DNA of 64,000 nucleotides, from the NCBI RefSeq assembly GCF_020921035.1, contig NC_063155.1, positions 15,829,311-15,893,310 of the forward strand. The letters run 5' to 3'. Each line of letters starts with the position of its first letter. Positions within the stretch are counted from its first letter, which is position 1. This DNA comes from Rhodamnia argentea (Eukaryota > Streptophyta > Magnoliopsida > Myrtales > Myrtaceae). Of the stretch, positions 12,001 through 23,137 are shown in pieces. The position numbers and the translations under genes were made by a program. The notes beneath the pieces are model-generated. The model was given only the letters and a program-made list of their open reading frames with translations. It ran no database searches and had not been told where the DNA came from.

Positions 12001-12441
12001 GGAATCTTATGCGAGTTTGAAAGTGCGGAATGTGTAAACAAATTTTCAACCCCATCTTGCAATTCATATTAAAATGTGAAAAGCTGAAAAAGAAAAAGCA
12101 CAAATAAGCGATTTGTAACTTCAGAAACCTACAAGTCTGTTTCTCTTCTTGATATTTATATTGGAATTTAAATTTCAATTCAACTTTGAAATAAAGTTTC
12201 CCTCAAACTATTTTATAAAAAATAGACAATTAAGTATGTTTTTTTTTTTTGGTAAAACAATTAAGTATGTGTTCATAAGCCATCATAACTAGAAATTTCT
12301 AACATTTTCTATAGCCTTTTCTAATTAAGAACATGATATCATAAATTAAGAATAATGAACTTCTCTATGAAAAGTGATAACATGGTGCATTATAGAATGA
12401 TATTTTATTGGGTGTAATGTGTATTTGAAACAAGGCAGTTA
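9020..12441. other. Spacer with a decayed MITE, no recognisable gene
   Basis: About 9619-9835 carries the phrase family AGTCTTAAATTTATTGCA... and its inverted partner, the same family as the complete element at 40.55-41.09 kb. A 90-codon frame at 10903-11175 (-) has an open stretch on the same strand upstream of it but no recognised domain. The rest is AT-rich non-coding sequence. Confidence 0.4.
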
Positions 12442-12657
12442 TGTTGGTTAGGTTGATAAAAATAAGAGAAACAATAACTTGGAGACGGAGATGGGTATTT
12501 TGATCTATTGATTGAAAAAGAGCGAGTGTTTTAGCCAAAATGAGAGTGAAAATAGTGCATCCTTATAAATATACATACAAAGAAGGGTATAAGCTTAAAT
12601 ACATACTACAAAGGAAAAAAAAATCCTAACCCTAATATATACGATTTATCTAATAGC
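12442..12657 (-). mobile_element. 3' LTR of a decayed copia retrotransposon
   Basis: On the minus strand this follows the polyprotein remnant and a purine-rich tract (TTAAGGGAGC). It starts TATTAGATAAATCG (expected TG now TA), contains a TATA-like ATATTTATAAGG, and ends ATCAACCTAACCAACA. The order polyprotein, purine tract, LTR is what a copia 3' end should show. No matching 5' LTR was found. Confidence 0.6.
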
Positions 12658-13180
12658 TCCCTTAAGGTGGCTCAACCGACAAGAGTTTGGAAAGAGGAGC
12701 AGCAAATCATTGTGATGTAAGAGATTTGGTGAAGAAATAGGCAAGCTAGGCTACATAGGCCACCAAAGAAAGAGAAATGATGCGTGCTTAGAGCCGATAC
12801 GGGTAATGTGACAATCGTTGTCGATGTAGTTGGTATGCTCATAAAAGATCATATTTGTAGCAATATGAATAACACTTTTGTTGTCGCAATGAAGAGGAAT
12901 GAGAGTAGAGGAGGCAACACCCGGATCCGTAATGTCGGCCATAGCATGATACTTAGACTCAATAGAGGAGTGAGACATGACAGATCGCTTCTTGGTACAT
13001 TAAGAAACCAAAGAGTATTACCCAAAAAGACATAAAATCCAGTGATAGACTTATAGTCAGTAATAACCGCCGTCTTATCAATGTCAAAGTAAGCACGAAG
13101 AGCAAGTGAAAAAGTCAATGAGAGAAAAACAAAACGTGTTAAAATATCACAAAGATGTCGCAGAATTCGGAGCACAACAG
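12658..13180 (-). pseudogene. Ty1/copia polyprotein remnant (RNase H region)
   Basis: On the minus strand, pieces in shifting frames spell the copia RNase H region in order: LRAYFDIDKTAVITDYKSIT then GFYVFLGNT, followed by SHSSIESKYHAMADIT, PLHCDNKSVIHIATN and EHTNYIDNDCHI, and finally LAYFFTKSLTSQ near 12.70 kb. Frameshifts and stops break it at several points. Only the last third of the polyprotein is present, so the element was truncated at its 5' side. Confidence 0.8.
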
Positions 13181-13316
13181 CATAATTCGTACCACTAAGA
13201 TTACCTTATTTACTCTGACCTTTTTTCTTTGTCATGATATATTTAACACCAAAGATAAATAAGATTCCAAAATATATATATATATATAGACATATATATA
13301 TATCATAAATAATCTA

Positions 13317-13450
13317 CACGGGCCGAAATTGTGGGCCGAAATTGAAACCGGTTCCACCGGCTCATGTTCGCTATTACTCCTCAGCCCAACGTCTAAAAAA
13401 CGCTCGGCTGGCGACACCTTTCCACACCGGATACTTTCCCAAGAAACCCT
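13317..13450 (+). promoter_or_regulatory. Promoter with site II (GGGCC) and telo-box motifs
   Basis: GGGCCGAAATTG occurs twice in tandem at about 13320-13345, with TGGGCC in the second copy. A telo-box AAACCCTAA lies at about 13444. This pairing is known from plant promoters of ribosomal-protein, translation-factor and snoRNA genes. It faces a set of exon-like segments to the right. Confidence 0.5.
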
Positions 13451-14145
13451 AACGAGTAACGATGCGAGGCATTGCCAATTCTCAAGCTAGCCGCCAGATC
13501 CTCTGTTCTTTTCACCAGGGAAGTTCGCTATAAATTACAAGGAGAAGACCCCTCGCTCCATATGAGGGGATGTTGCTAATTCTGCCGCTCGCGCTTCGTA
13601 AATGAGAGTTCTTTGTACGTAAATCAGTGTGCTTTTACATCATTTGAGATTCTTTACCAAGTGTCACTGATTGTTGTGCCTGATGCAGTGGAAACAGAAG
13701 GCGGGTTGTCCTCTTTGGTGGGAATTCTGTCTGTCTGTCCTCGATTCTGCAAGCATAGAAGCTCAACAATGGCGGGATTGTGATTTAACACACCAACGGA
13801 TTGGTATGTATTTCCCCGAGAATTAGTACGTCAAAGTCAGGCCAGTTATGCAGGATTTTTACTGCGAATTCGTCGGCAGAAGTCCATGAAGTACCTTCTG
13901 GTATCAATAAGAAAAACTCGTGCATTTCTTTCTGTGTAGGTTCTGGTGTGGAGATATGGAAGACAAAGACATCAGCCAGCAGTTAGGACGTCTGATGCCA
14001 GGACTCAGGATCAAGTAAGCGGAGTTTTGGCACCAGAATCCCACATCTTGATTGATATGGTGGGATGAACTTGATATGCTTCCTATCTATAGGAGTCTGC
14101 TTCTGTGAAAAATTTACCATTTTTCAGCCGCCTGTATCCATGTAG

Positions 14146-14400
14146 TGCTTATGGACGGTCTTGTGCTAATTGGGTATTGCTGCATTAGCACACAACATAA
14201 GCATAAGCTAGAGCGACAAGAGCCACCTTGTCTTTCAGCTTTCACCTCGTCTGAATGGGGGAAGGCTATCCACGCTGTGGCAGACAACATCTGCTTCATT
14301 GTCTTCATCAGCTTTAGTAGGAACTTTGAAGTGCTTATGGACGGTCTTGTGCTGATTATTGCTCCATCAGTACATAACATAAAACCTAAGCTACAATTAC
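14146..14400 (+). repeat. Direct repeat (two diverged copies, about 186 bp apart)
   Basis: GTGCTTATGGACGGTCTTGT begins near 14146 and again near 14332. Each copy is followed by related sequence ending in (A)CATAA-rich text. The two copies differ by small substitutions and indels. Confidence 0.7.
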
Positions 14401-14959
14401 ATGCCACAGTTTCTCCGCTAGCTTTCTCTTCTTGCTATTATAGGGAAAGCTAACCAAAATGTGGCAGATATTCATGTACATTGGGTAAAAACGATTTTTT
14501 TAATCCTTTCAGTCCATTAGTCCATTTCTTTCTATCCTTCTCATCCACTTACGCTCACAAACTAGAGAATGCACATTATCGCATATGTTTGACAAGCATT
14601 CTAGGTGAATTAGCTAAAGTGCTGAAAATGAGTGCCATCAGAATGTTTCATCATCAATGTTTACTACTTTTACCTCTATTCAAGTTCCTCGTACGACATG
14701 CTTGATTAAGTAGGGATGAACTGATGTCCTTTTGTGTTTGCTAATTAGCAAGACCTTTTGGAAGCAGTGCATGCTGCTGGAATCGCTGATAAGTTAGGTA
14801 ATCACTCTTTGTAGAAGCAGCCAAATGCCCAATGGCCCAGCAATGAACCTCTTAAACACCATTGTGTGTACCTTCATTTTAGGGTTTTTGAGGATATATT
14901 CAGTTCAAATTTGGCAGGCTCTAGCATGGAGTGAACTGGCTCACTGTTGTCCCGGTCGA

Positions 14960-16400
14960 TTTCTCCCACGACTATGTAGACTAAAAAGTGGACCTTTGTG
15001 TCATTGGGGTAAAGTGTGAGAGATGCAGAAGGTTGATACAATTAATTTGTTGTAGTGCAGCATCAGGTGTTTGTACTAGCAATCTTGGGAAGGGATGACT
15101 ATCATTTTGAGGGATCTCTGGAGATAGGGTTGACCTTTCATGTACAAACTGGTTGGGAGTTGATGAGCTTCCTAATGAGGCCATGGCAAGCTGAAATCAA
15201 TTGTTGTGTTGAAATGACCTGTATATCTCGCTCGAGGGACTAAGATGCCCGAGCTAAATTGGATTTTGGTACAATCGATTGTGAGGATGCGATTCGTGAT
15301 ATCGTTCTTGGGAACGATCTATAGAGAAGGTTGGCCTAGTGTCTTGGCTCACTAGGCACCACAAGGGCTCATCCTCGGCCAGGAAACTTTTGGCTTGCCA
15401 CAAATCATATCGAGCAAGTTTCGCAAGGTATATATGCGGATTCTAAGTAGAGATTTGTTGCCCCATTTTCAACAAGAAGAGGAACCTGTTGGTTTGCTGA
15501 GTTCAAGAGTTGCTGAGATCAAGAGACGCCTAGTACGCAAAAGAAGGTTCTGCGAATGGAGTGCAGTTGGCTCGGGATGCCACACTTGTCAGGGAGAGCA
15601 CAAGTGACTAGAGATTCGCCAACAGCTTTGATCGAGGGAAGCAACTGGTGGAGTGGAGTGGCCTGTTTTATTAGGCGAGCATTTGCTATTCATGTAAGTT
15701 CCGTGGGAGTGGCGGTGATGGTTGAAGAATGCAAGGAAGCGACAGAACAATTTAACGAAGTTCTCAGTAGGCGAAAGAAAGTGCTGCTCAAGGAGTGCGG
15801 TTGGCTCGGAATGCCACACTTGTCAGGGAGAGCACAAGTGAATGGAGATTCGCGAATTGCTTTGATCAGGGGAGCAACCAATGGAATGAAGGGTGGTTTG
15901 TTCTGTTGGGCGAGCATTTGCCATTCGTACAAGTCCCTTGGGAGTGGCGGCAATGGTTGAAGAGCGCAAGGAAGCGACAGAATAGCTCGCAACAAGGGTG
16001 CTGCTGAAATTGGATGAGGGAGAACCTCCAAGTTCTGATTTCTCTCATACTCACGTGGGTTGAAAAGTGGGGGCTCGGTGGCATCGAAGTGAAGTGCGAG
16101 AGATGCAGAAGGGTTCATACAACTGTTTTATGGGAGTGGCATCAAAGTCTTTGTGCTAGGAATCCAGGATGTGGATATTATCATTTAAGAGGATTTCTAA
16201 AGACGGGGTTGGCATTCCGCGCATAAATTGGTTGAGAGCTAATGCCGCTCTTCTGATGATGGCCATGGCAAGCCGAAATCAGTGATTGTGCTAACGTGAT
16301 TTATATATTTCCCTACTCCATTGTTGAGAACGATCTAAGTGAGAGAAGGCTGGCCCGATGTTCCCACTTTCTGGCCCGTGACACTAGCCTCGTCGCCAGC
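14960..16400 (+). repeat. Nested direct duplications (A-B-B'-A' arrangement)
   Basis: Unit B at about 15557-15790 is repeated immediately as B' at 15791-16012; both begin near GGAGTGC(A/G)GTTGGCTCGG and contain ATGCCACACTTGTCAGGGAG. Outside them, A at about 14960-15360 and A' at about 16045-16400 share GTG(A/C)GAGAGATGCAGAAG, GGCCATGGCAAGC and GAACGATCTA. Two duplication events at different scales are implied. Confidence 0.7.
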
Positions 16401-16560
16401 GTGGTATGGACCTTTGCTGTAGAAAAATTAAGTATGAGTGTTTTGTCCAGTATCCGTCTGCATATGCTTGGCTCACGTTTCCGAACATGGTGGTTTTTGC
16501 AGGCTCGGGAAAGTTTACAGATTTTACAGATGTTGGCAGTGAGTACCACTTCTTTTCAGT

Positions 16561-17137
16561 AGGAATTCTTCTATGACTAGGCTCTTCGAAGAAGATGGAG
16601 GAGATTCCATCTGGCCATAGCCCCATTCAACTCCAGCTACAAAGTTCCTTTCTCTACATGATTTGCGCAGCAGTTGTGTACAATTGAGTCTATATATCCC
16701 CTGGGGATTGTCTAATGAAGGTGATGGAATTTCTTCTCCTATCATCATGCTGCAATTCGACCGGCGTCCTCTGTCGTGAAGAAGACTGCAGACACCGTAC
16801 AATTTCGGCAAAATCGGGTGGCTGTACTTCGGCCGGAAACAGCACTCGTGTAGTCATTAGAGAGAAAACAAAGGAACAAATTAATACCGTCTAAAACGAT
16901 ATGTGTTTCAGTTGGTAATTACTTTTAATTTGTGATATGGAGAGGTTTTACACGGCTATAGATGTCAAGATATGGAGTTATGGGAAGCCGAAAAAGCTTC
17001 ACAGAATAGGGATAAATCGAACAACATTCTAATTGGGAATATGCAATAATAATTCACGTTTTTTGTATAATTCTCGGAAGTTTAGGGGTGAGGAAAGGGA
17101 AGGACAAAAAGATAAGAGAAAGACAAAAAGTAAGAAT
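16561..17137. other. Spacer left of the tRNA gene
   Basis: No gene is recognised. The plus strand may hold the 3' UTR of the unit to the left. A 95-codon minus-strand frame at 16524-16811 has no known motif. Confidence 0.4.
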
Positions 17138-17211
17138 TGGCCCATGCAGGTCTCGAACCTGCGACCTTCGCGTTATTAGCACGACGCTCTAACCAACTGA
17201 GCTAATAGGCC
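17138..17211 (-). tRNA. tRNA-Ile (anticodon AAU)
   Basis: Read on the minus strand, the 74 nt form a full cloverleaf. The acceptor stem GGCCTAT pairs with ATGGGCC, with A as discriminator base. The D arm contains AGCTCAGTTGGTTAGAGC, the anticodon loop is CTAATAA (anticodon AAT), and the T arm is GCAGGTTCGAGACCTGC. The internal A box and B box are intact, and a T-rich run follows the 3' end as a Pol III stop. No CCA is encoded and there is no intron, as usual for nuclear tRNA-Ile. Confidence 0.97.
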
Positions 17212-17978
17212 ATTTGTTGCTCCGTTTTTCGCAAAATATATAAATATACTAAGTGATCTTTCCCCTTTGCACTTCGTTTTCCGCTTCCTTCTTTTCATTT
17301 TTCCGCATGACAGCAGTAGAGGACAGCTTTATGGAGCTCGATCTTCTTCAGAGGACGCCACAAACATGGCCTAGCCTGTACAAGGTCGTAACTTGGAAGC
17401 TTTGGCTTGCGGGGACTTCTCGAGGCACGAGTTCGAGAAGTCCATAGAAACGAGAGAAAAAAGCTAGCACCGGTTAGGGGCATTGAGGAAGAATTATCTG
17501 GTGTCGAAAACTTGTTTGGGTCGTCTCTGCAAAATTTGTTACGGAATAATTAGAGAGGAATTCTAACAGTCAGTTATGAATCAGCTCATTGTTACAACCT
17601 CTCGGATCCCGACTCTGGCTGCGATTTGCCATAGCCCAGTCATTCGATCGTGCAGGCAATGATGCAGAGGCATGAATGATTTAAGGTTAAGACCGAAAGA
17701 AGATATGATCATAACATAATCTACTCCATGTTATGTGTAGCAAAAGGAAATCGTGTGCAATCTTACAACTGAAGATACATTTTTCAGTCTACCAAAGTAA
17801 GCAAAAGAAGAAAAAGTAGAGAAATTCACTTCAGACCCCCTTAGAAATCAAGGAAATGGAAAGGCGGACAAAAAACAAGCCTTTCATCTTAAGAAAGAAA
17901 AATGCCTAGTCCAAACTGAACATAATGCACTGAAATCCCTCTACAAACTTGTTTTACATCCCCAGAACTGTTTAATGG
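17212..17978. other. Spacer and presumed 3' UTR of GolS copy 1
   Basis: The right part probably holds the 3' UTR and polyadenylation region of the minus-strand GolS gene. A 64-codon plus-strand frame at 17253-17447 is not recognised. Confidence 0.4.
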
Positions 17979-19084
17979 CTACGCGGCGGACGGGGCAGTC
18001 ATGTAAGGCACAACTCCGGCCTCGGATAGCGCCGAGAGGAAACTCTGCAAGTTCGCTCGCTTCGCAGCTTCGTCTCTAGCGACAATGTTCTTATAGTCCA
18101 AGGACTCGTCGTCGTAAATGTCCCACCACCTCTTCACCAGTATCTTGATATCTTCCCTATCCATGTTCTCTTCGTTGCCCGTGTACCGCCATGGCTTGGA
18201 CCCCGCAGCGCAATAATGAACAACCCTGACCTTGTTGAGCTCGACGTTCTCAGGATGACGCCACAACATCGCGAGCACAAGGTTGTACGCATTGGGAATT
18301 GGTTTGTATATGTCCTTGAAGTACATGTTCAGGAAGTCTTGCTCAGCAAATGGAGTTGGAGGTGTGATCTTGAGCGTCTCGAGCAAGTCGCGGTACGTCT
18401 TGAGGTTTGGCTCATACACGAACATGCCGGCATTGAAGTAAAGCGACAGCTTCGGGCCGACGTGGTCGGGCCATTGGACCTTGTCGGGGCACTGCTGGCA
18501 ATACCCGATTTGGTGCTGCGGGGTGTGACTCCATGTCTTCTCGCAGAAGCAGTCCATGACGGCGTAGAAGAAGCCGTTCGGGAGGTCGAAGAGGTGGTCG
18601 ATGTTGTCGAAGACTTGGATGTCGCCGTCCAAATAGATCATCCTGCTGTACTCAGAGAACTGCAATTGAAGAAACCATATTATTGACAGTCGGTGAATTG
18701 ATGAGAAGTGCGGAGCATATATTCATTGAACCATATCCATCAAAATTTATAAACTGAGCATACCTCCCAAATCCTGAGCTTGGAGTAGTTGATCACATAG
18801 TAGGCCATGGCAAACTCAGTCTGGTTCTCCGGCGGATACACCGGCTCGATCTCCCTCACGATACAGCCCTGATCCACCAGTATCTTCCAATGATCCTCCG
18901 GCACGTCCGGCAAGGCCGCCACCACAAGCGGGTACTTACTCTTTGCCTTCCTCAGCCCCTTGGCCAGCCCAACCACGCCCTTCACGTAATCGCCGGCCCC
19001 GGCCAAGAACGTGACGTAGGCCCGGCTGGGCCGGTTCTTCGGTTTCACCAGCTTGGCGGCGGCGGCGGCGGCATTAAGAGCCAT
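17979..19084 (-). CDS. GolS: Galactinol synthase, copy 1 (333 aa, two exons)
   Basis: Transfers galactose from UDP-galactose to myo-inositol to make galactinol, the committed step of raffinose-family oligosaccharide synthesis (cytosolic, GT8 family). Exon 1 is 18764-19084 (107 codons); exon 2 is 17979-18659 (226 codons plus stop). The 104-bp intron runs GTATGC...CAG. Visible hallmarks: SRAYVTFLAG near the N-terminus, the metal-binding DGD at residues 118-120 within MIYLDGDIQVFDN, NAGMFVYEP at 183-191, FAEQDFLN at 211-218, HYCAAGSKPW at 255-264, and the family's C-terminal hydrophobic tail APSAA. The N-terminus has an alanine run from a GCC repeat. It differs most visibly from copies 3-5 in the last 40 residues (RANLQSFLSALSEAG). 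No disabling change is seen. The start is the first ATG after the TATA box. Confidence 0.96.
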
Positions 19085-19416
19085 CTCTTCAGTCGGGTTC
19101 TTAAACTAGGAAAGAATATGAAGAGGTTTTGAGTAAGAGTGAGTAAACGATTGCTTGAGTTTGGTCTTGTTGAGCTTGATGGATTTGGCATGGAGGCGTT
19201 GCAGGGTTTATATAGAGTTTAGGAAATAATTATTAACTAGAGAAAATATTTACGAACCATATTCAAAATTAAAGTTATGGATTTGATCGTGACAACTAAC
19301 ATGGCTGCATGTGTCTTGGGGGCGTTCGTGCCGACATTGAGGTGTCTGCCCCACCAGGGACCAGCGTATTCCTAGGAACAACTTTTGCATGAGACGACGT
19401 CGTTTTCTTCGACGTG
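19085..19416 (-). promoter_or_regulatory. Promoter of GolS copy 1
   Basis: The TATA box lies at 19208-19214 (CTATATAA on the minus strand), about 124 bp before the ATG. The shared near-palindrome is present with one arm mismatch (AGACGACGTCGTTT, 19392-19405), and an ACGT-core site GACGTG lies at 19411-19416. There is no CACGTG G-box here, unlike the other copies. Confidence 0.6.
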
Positions 19417-20300
19417 TTTTGGTTGAGACCGTCAACGGTTGGAAAGAAAATTGTGGACTTGGACGGTGCACGAAACTTCGATGTCATTGCACGTCTTCGT
19501 TTATATATTGGAATTTGGCCAACAAACAGGAAATTTGATGTACTGGCAGAGTAAATTATTTAATAATTACATGAACATGGGCTTTAGGGTTAATTAATCA
19601 CTCGAATATATTTTGCCGAGCACGTACACAAAGCAGGTCGTGAAACTATCCGAGGGGTTTCTGTAGATCCTCAAAATGGATTTTTACGGCATATAACTAG
19701 AAAATTACATGAAAACACGTGTCATAATTCTTGCAGGTACCCGAATTATTGATAAAAAAAATTCTCAATCTCAAATTTTTTTTTATTTTTTATTGAATCA
19801 TCTCAATTTTTACTTTTGTTTTTGTTTTGATGCCTCATTGTCGGCCGTGGTGTTTTAAGTACACTTTCGGATTCAGTAAAATTTCGTTTCGACCAAAAAG
19901 AAAAGAAGGTTGGCCGCAATTTGGGCTCTGTTAAGATCGAACTTGTTACTTGAAATATTTAGTGGATCTCAAAGTCTCTACAATTCAACTAATTTATATT
20001 TTCTTCCGACCAAAAAAAACTTTAATTTATATTTAAAAAAACATGGACAGATTTATGAGAAAAGGTAAATTTTGCAGTCGGTAAGGCGAAATTATCAACT
20101 TAACTGTACCACCGGCAGATGGGGCCCAGTGCATGCGGTCCCTCCGATCTAGCGTAAGCCACGTGGGCCCGTACAATCGAGCGATTGACATGCAATGAGA
20201 TCACTGCACCTCGTGCACCTATAAGTTCTTGGCAGGGTGAGGCGCCATCGGGTCCCACAAGCATCCATTGCGTGTCTTTTTGGTGGACCCCTGTCGGTGG
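19417..20300. other. Spacer between the promoter of copy 1 and its distal ABRE-like block
   Basis: AT-rich non-coding sequence with poly-A and poly-T runs. No gene is seen. Confidence 0.5.
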
Positions 20301-20409
20301 TCCACGTGTCATCTCGTGATTTAAAGGGCGGTGCAAGGACACTTGGCCGGGAAGCGGCGGGGTCTCCGTTTTTCCGGTTTTCCAGTTATGTTAGTTGATC
20401 CGAAGGAGG
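20301..20409. promoter_or_regulatory. Distal repeated block with ABRE-like sites (upstream of GolS 1)
   Basis: First of six related blocks: TCCACGTGTC, a spacer with GGTGCAAGGACAC, a degenerate second site (GGACACTTGGCC), then CAGTTATGTTAGTTGATCCG. It lies about 1.2 kb upstream of the ATG of GolS 1. The first CACGTG core is intact and the second has lost it. Confidence 0.6.
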
Positions 20410-21476
20410 CTCCATCTCTTTTGCTTATTCAAGAGATTATGCACTAATTGCAGCTTTAATCCTATAAATTAGCACTTGTCCCTTCGAGAACTTGTTGTCT
20501 TCGGAGACGAAATTGAAGCTATCCTTAAGGATAATAACCATTGAGTATTTCCTGAGCAAAAAATTTGAGACGATTCGAGTATGTAAGAAGCGAATGATAA
20601 ATTATCGTTACTCTAGAGCGGCATAAAAAAAAAAAGATTCAAAGTATCGTTATTAAGATTCCAATCTTCAATCAAACGGAATAAAAACAGGAAATCTCGC
20701 GAAAGATCACTCACACGGGCGTACAGACTGCTCATATATTTAAGAGTAATGCTGGCCTTATGAAAAGGTTTTACCAACTCTATGGCAATGACGTGGCTAT
20801 CAATGAAATTCAAGTCGATACAATAATAACAAAAAGTAATTGAGATAAATATTTTAAATCAATAGATATAAACAAACTTTTCTCGGACGTGAAAAGTCCC
20901 AAAATCACACCTTCATCGGCGCGCTCCTTGATCGCACTTTCATTGTTCGCCACCACAACCCATCGGTCTTAGCCGACCACGCCACCTCCATCCGCGACCT
21001 CGCAGTTGACTACCTCCAACCATCCGGTGTCCAGGTTGAGCTTCGATCCTTAACATCCCTCCGGACTAGCCGAGGCCTAAACCTAACGGCGGTGACAGTC
21101 GCTGAACATCGACCATTTTCAATTGACATGATAATAGTCACATAACTCATCTTGTATCACTTTCGGTGAAATGCATTAGGAATTTGCTAGATCGGGATAG
21201 ATAAGGGATGAAGATGAATTTTGCTGGAATTTTTTTTTCTTTTTTGGTCGAAGGATTTTGCTGGAATTAGATAACAATAAGAACTAATAGTTTATATTTC
21301 ATTTATTGCATACACATATCACAAAATATATATATATATATATATATATATTTATTTATTTATCTTCATCTTACGAAATAAAGAAATTAAAATCTTCTCT
21401 TACAACTGTGCTTAAGTACTTAATCATCACTAATAATATTTATACAAACATTTAAACATCGCCGAGCTCTCTACAC
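20410..21476. other. Spacer with (TA)n tract, presumed 3' flank of GolS copy 2
   Basis: No gene is recognised. A (TA)n tract lies at about 21328-21350. A short GC-richer stretch at 20880-21120 has open frames without known domains. Confidence 0.45.
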
Positions 21477-22576
21477 CTATGCCGCCGGTGGGCCGGTTAT
21501 GTAGCGCACTCCGACCTGCGATAGCGCAGCGAGGAATCGCTCCAATTTCTCTTGCTTCGCGGCTTCCTCCGCCGCGGCTACGTTTCTGTAGTCCAAGGAC
21601 TCGTCGTCGTAAATATCCCACCACCTCTTCACCAACATCTTGATGTCGCCTCTGTCTATGTTCTCTTCCTCGCCCGTGTAACGCCACGGCTTCGCCCCCG
21701 CAGCGCAATAATGGACGACCTTGACTGTGTCGAGCTTGACGTTGTCGGGGTGACGCCACAGCATCGCGAGCACGAGGTTGTACACGTTGGGGATCGGTTT
21801 GTAGATGTCCTTGAAGTACATGTTCAAGAAGTCCTGCTCGGCAAATGGAGTCGGGGGCGTGATCTCAAGGGTTCCGAGCAAGTCGCGGTAGGTCTCGAGG
21901 TTCGGCTCGTACACGAACATGCCAGCGTTGAAGTAGAGAGGCGGCTTCGGGCCAGCGTGGTCGGGCCATCGAGCCTTGTCGGGGCACTGTTGGCAGTACC
22001 CGATTCTGTACTGAGGGGTGTGACTCCATGTCTTCTCACAGAAGCAGTCCATGACGGCGTAGAAGCCGCCGTTCGGGAGGTCGAAGAGGTGGTCGATGTT
22101 GTCGAAGACTTGGATGTCGCCGTCCAAGTAGATCATCTTGCTGTACTCTACAAACTGCGGCATTCAAAATCCGAAAACCCGATCAACGATGCGATACACG
22201 TTAATCTTAAGCAAGTGAAATGACAAACTTAAGATGAAATTAGAAACCATGCGCATACCTCCCAAATTCTGAGCTTGGAGTAGTTGATGACATAATAGGC
22301 CATGGCGAACTGAGTCTGGTTCTCCGGCGGGTAAACCGGCTTGATCTCCCTCACAACACAGCCTTGCTCCACCAGGATCTTCCGGTGATCCGCCGGCACG
22401 TCCGGCAAGATCGCCACCACAAGTGGGTACTTGCTCTTCACCTTCCTCATCCCCTTGGCCAGCCCAACCACGCCTTTCACGTAATCACCGGTCCCGGCCA
22501 AGAACGTCACGTAGGCACGGCTAGGCTGGTCCTCAGGCTTCGGCATCACGGCATCGGCCGCGGCAATGGGAGCCAT
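21477..22576 (-). CDS. GolS: Galactinol synthase, copy 2 (331 aa, two exons)
   Basis: Same enzyme as copy 1. Exon 1 is 22259-22576 (106 codons); exon 2 is 21477-22154 (225 codons plus stop). The 104-bp intron runs GTATGC...CGCAG. The DGD metal site is at residues 117-119, and NAGMFVYEP, FAEQDFLN and HYCAAGAKPW are present in order (Ala replaces Ser in the last, at about 259). It is the most divergent of the five at the C-terminus: the tail is GPPAA instead of APSAA, one residue is missing before it, and the acidic stretch before the end differs (YRNVAAAEEAAKQEKLERFL). Exon 2 is strongly G/C-ending in codon choice, which produces a long antisense open frame that is not a gene. The reading frame appears intact. 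Confidence 0.95.
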
Positions 22577-22940
22577 CTTGTCTGCTAGGAAGGTGTGTTC
22601 TTGTTGTGTGTGTTCTTGCTTGCAGTTGCTAGGTTTGGATGGCGTTTGATGGAGTTTGCATGAGGAGGCGCGAGGTTTATATAGAGTCGTTAAACCAATT
22701 TTGTTTTCAATTAAGGTGATTAAACTGTTACAGATAATGCGGTGATTAATTTCGTAATTTCAATGGCCGTGACATTACCGACAAGTAACGAAACAGCTGC
22801 TCGAATCTAGGAAGCTCCCACCTCACGCCGACAGATGAAAAAGATGGGGTGGGTCCGACCAATCCAGATGAAGGCTGTCGTGCCACGAAACGAGGTCGTT
22901 TTTTGAGCTGCCCGGATAGATCGGAGCCCACGTGCATCGC
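22577..22940 (-). promoter_or_regulatory. Promoter of GolS copy 2
   Basis: TATA box at 22677-22684, about 101 bp before the ATG. The conserved element AAACGAGGTCGTTT is at 22888-22901 and a G-box CACGTG at 22929-22934. The order (TATA, palindrome, G-box going away from the gene) is the same as in copies 3-5. Confidence 0.65.
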
Positions 22941-23096
22941 CACGAGTCAATCGGACGGCCGAGAAGGAAGATCCGGATTCGGCCCACAGTTGGGAGTCAA
23001 CATCTCTTCTTTATTGCTCTCCCGAGAATCTGCTCTTACTCACCCACCGCCGATACAGTAAAAGGATAATGTACTAACTAGAAAACCACCGACCAA

Positions 23097-23137
<41 letters not shown>

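Larger units (their letters stand above)
13451..16560 (+). other. Poorly resolved transcription unit with exon-like segments
   Basis: Several segments have splice-like borders. 13940-14014 follows TGTGTAG, contains an ATG at 13956 that opens MEDKDISQQLGRLMPGLRI, and ends before GTAAGC. 14749-14797 follows TAATTAG, reads QDLLEAVHAAGIADKL and ends before GTAATC. An earlier leader exon ends near 13799 before GTATGT. Joining the second and third directly gives a stop, so an exon is missing from my model or the gene is broken. Further right, 15460-15560 reads FQQEEEPVGLLSSRVAEIKR. The product is not recognised. The right half is built from nested duplications. A non-coding host transcript (for example for snoRNAs) would also fit the promoter type. 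Confidence 0.3.

Noticed and set aside
15690-16118. 142-codon minus-strand open frame over the B/B' repeats
   Set aside because: Both strands are open here because of the repeat's composition. No known domain is visible and there is no splice or promoter context, so neither strand could be preferred.
18216-18686. Long plus-strand open frame opposite GolS exon 2 (similar ones at 21552-22223, 25540-25869, 29665-30078, 36271-36738)
   Set aside because: They lie antisense to conserved GolS coding sequence, recur in every copy and follow from the G/C-ending codon use of exon 2. They have no domain or promoter of their own.
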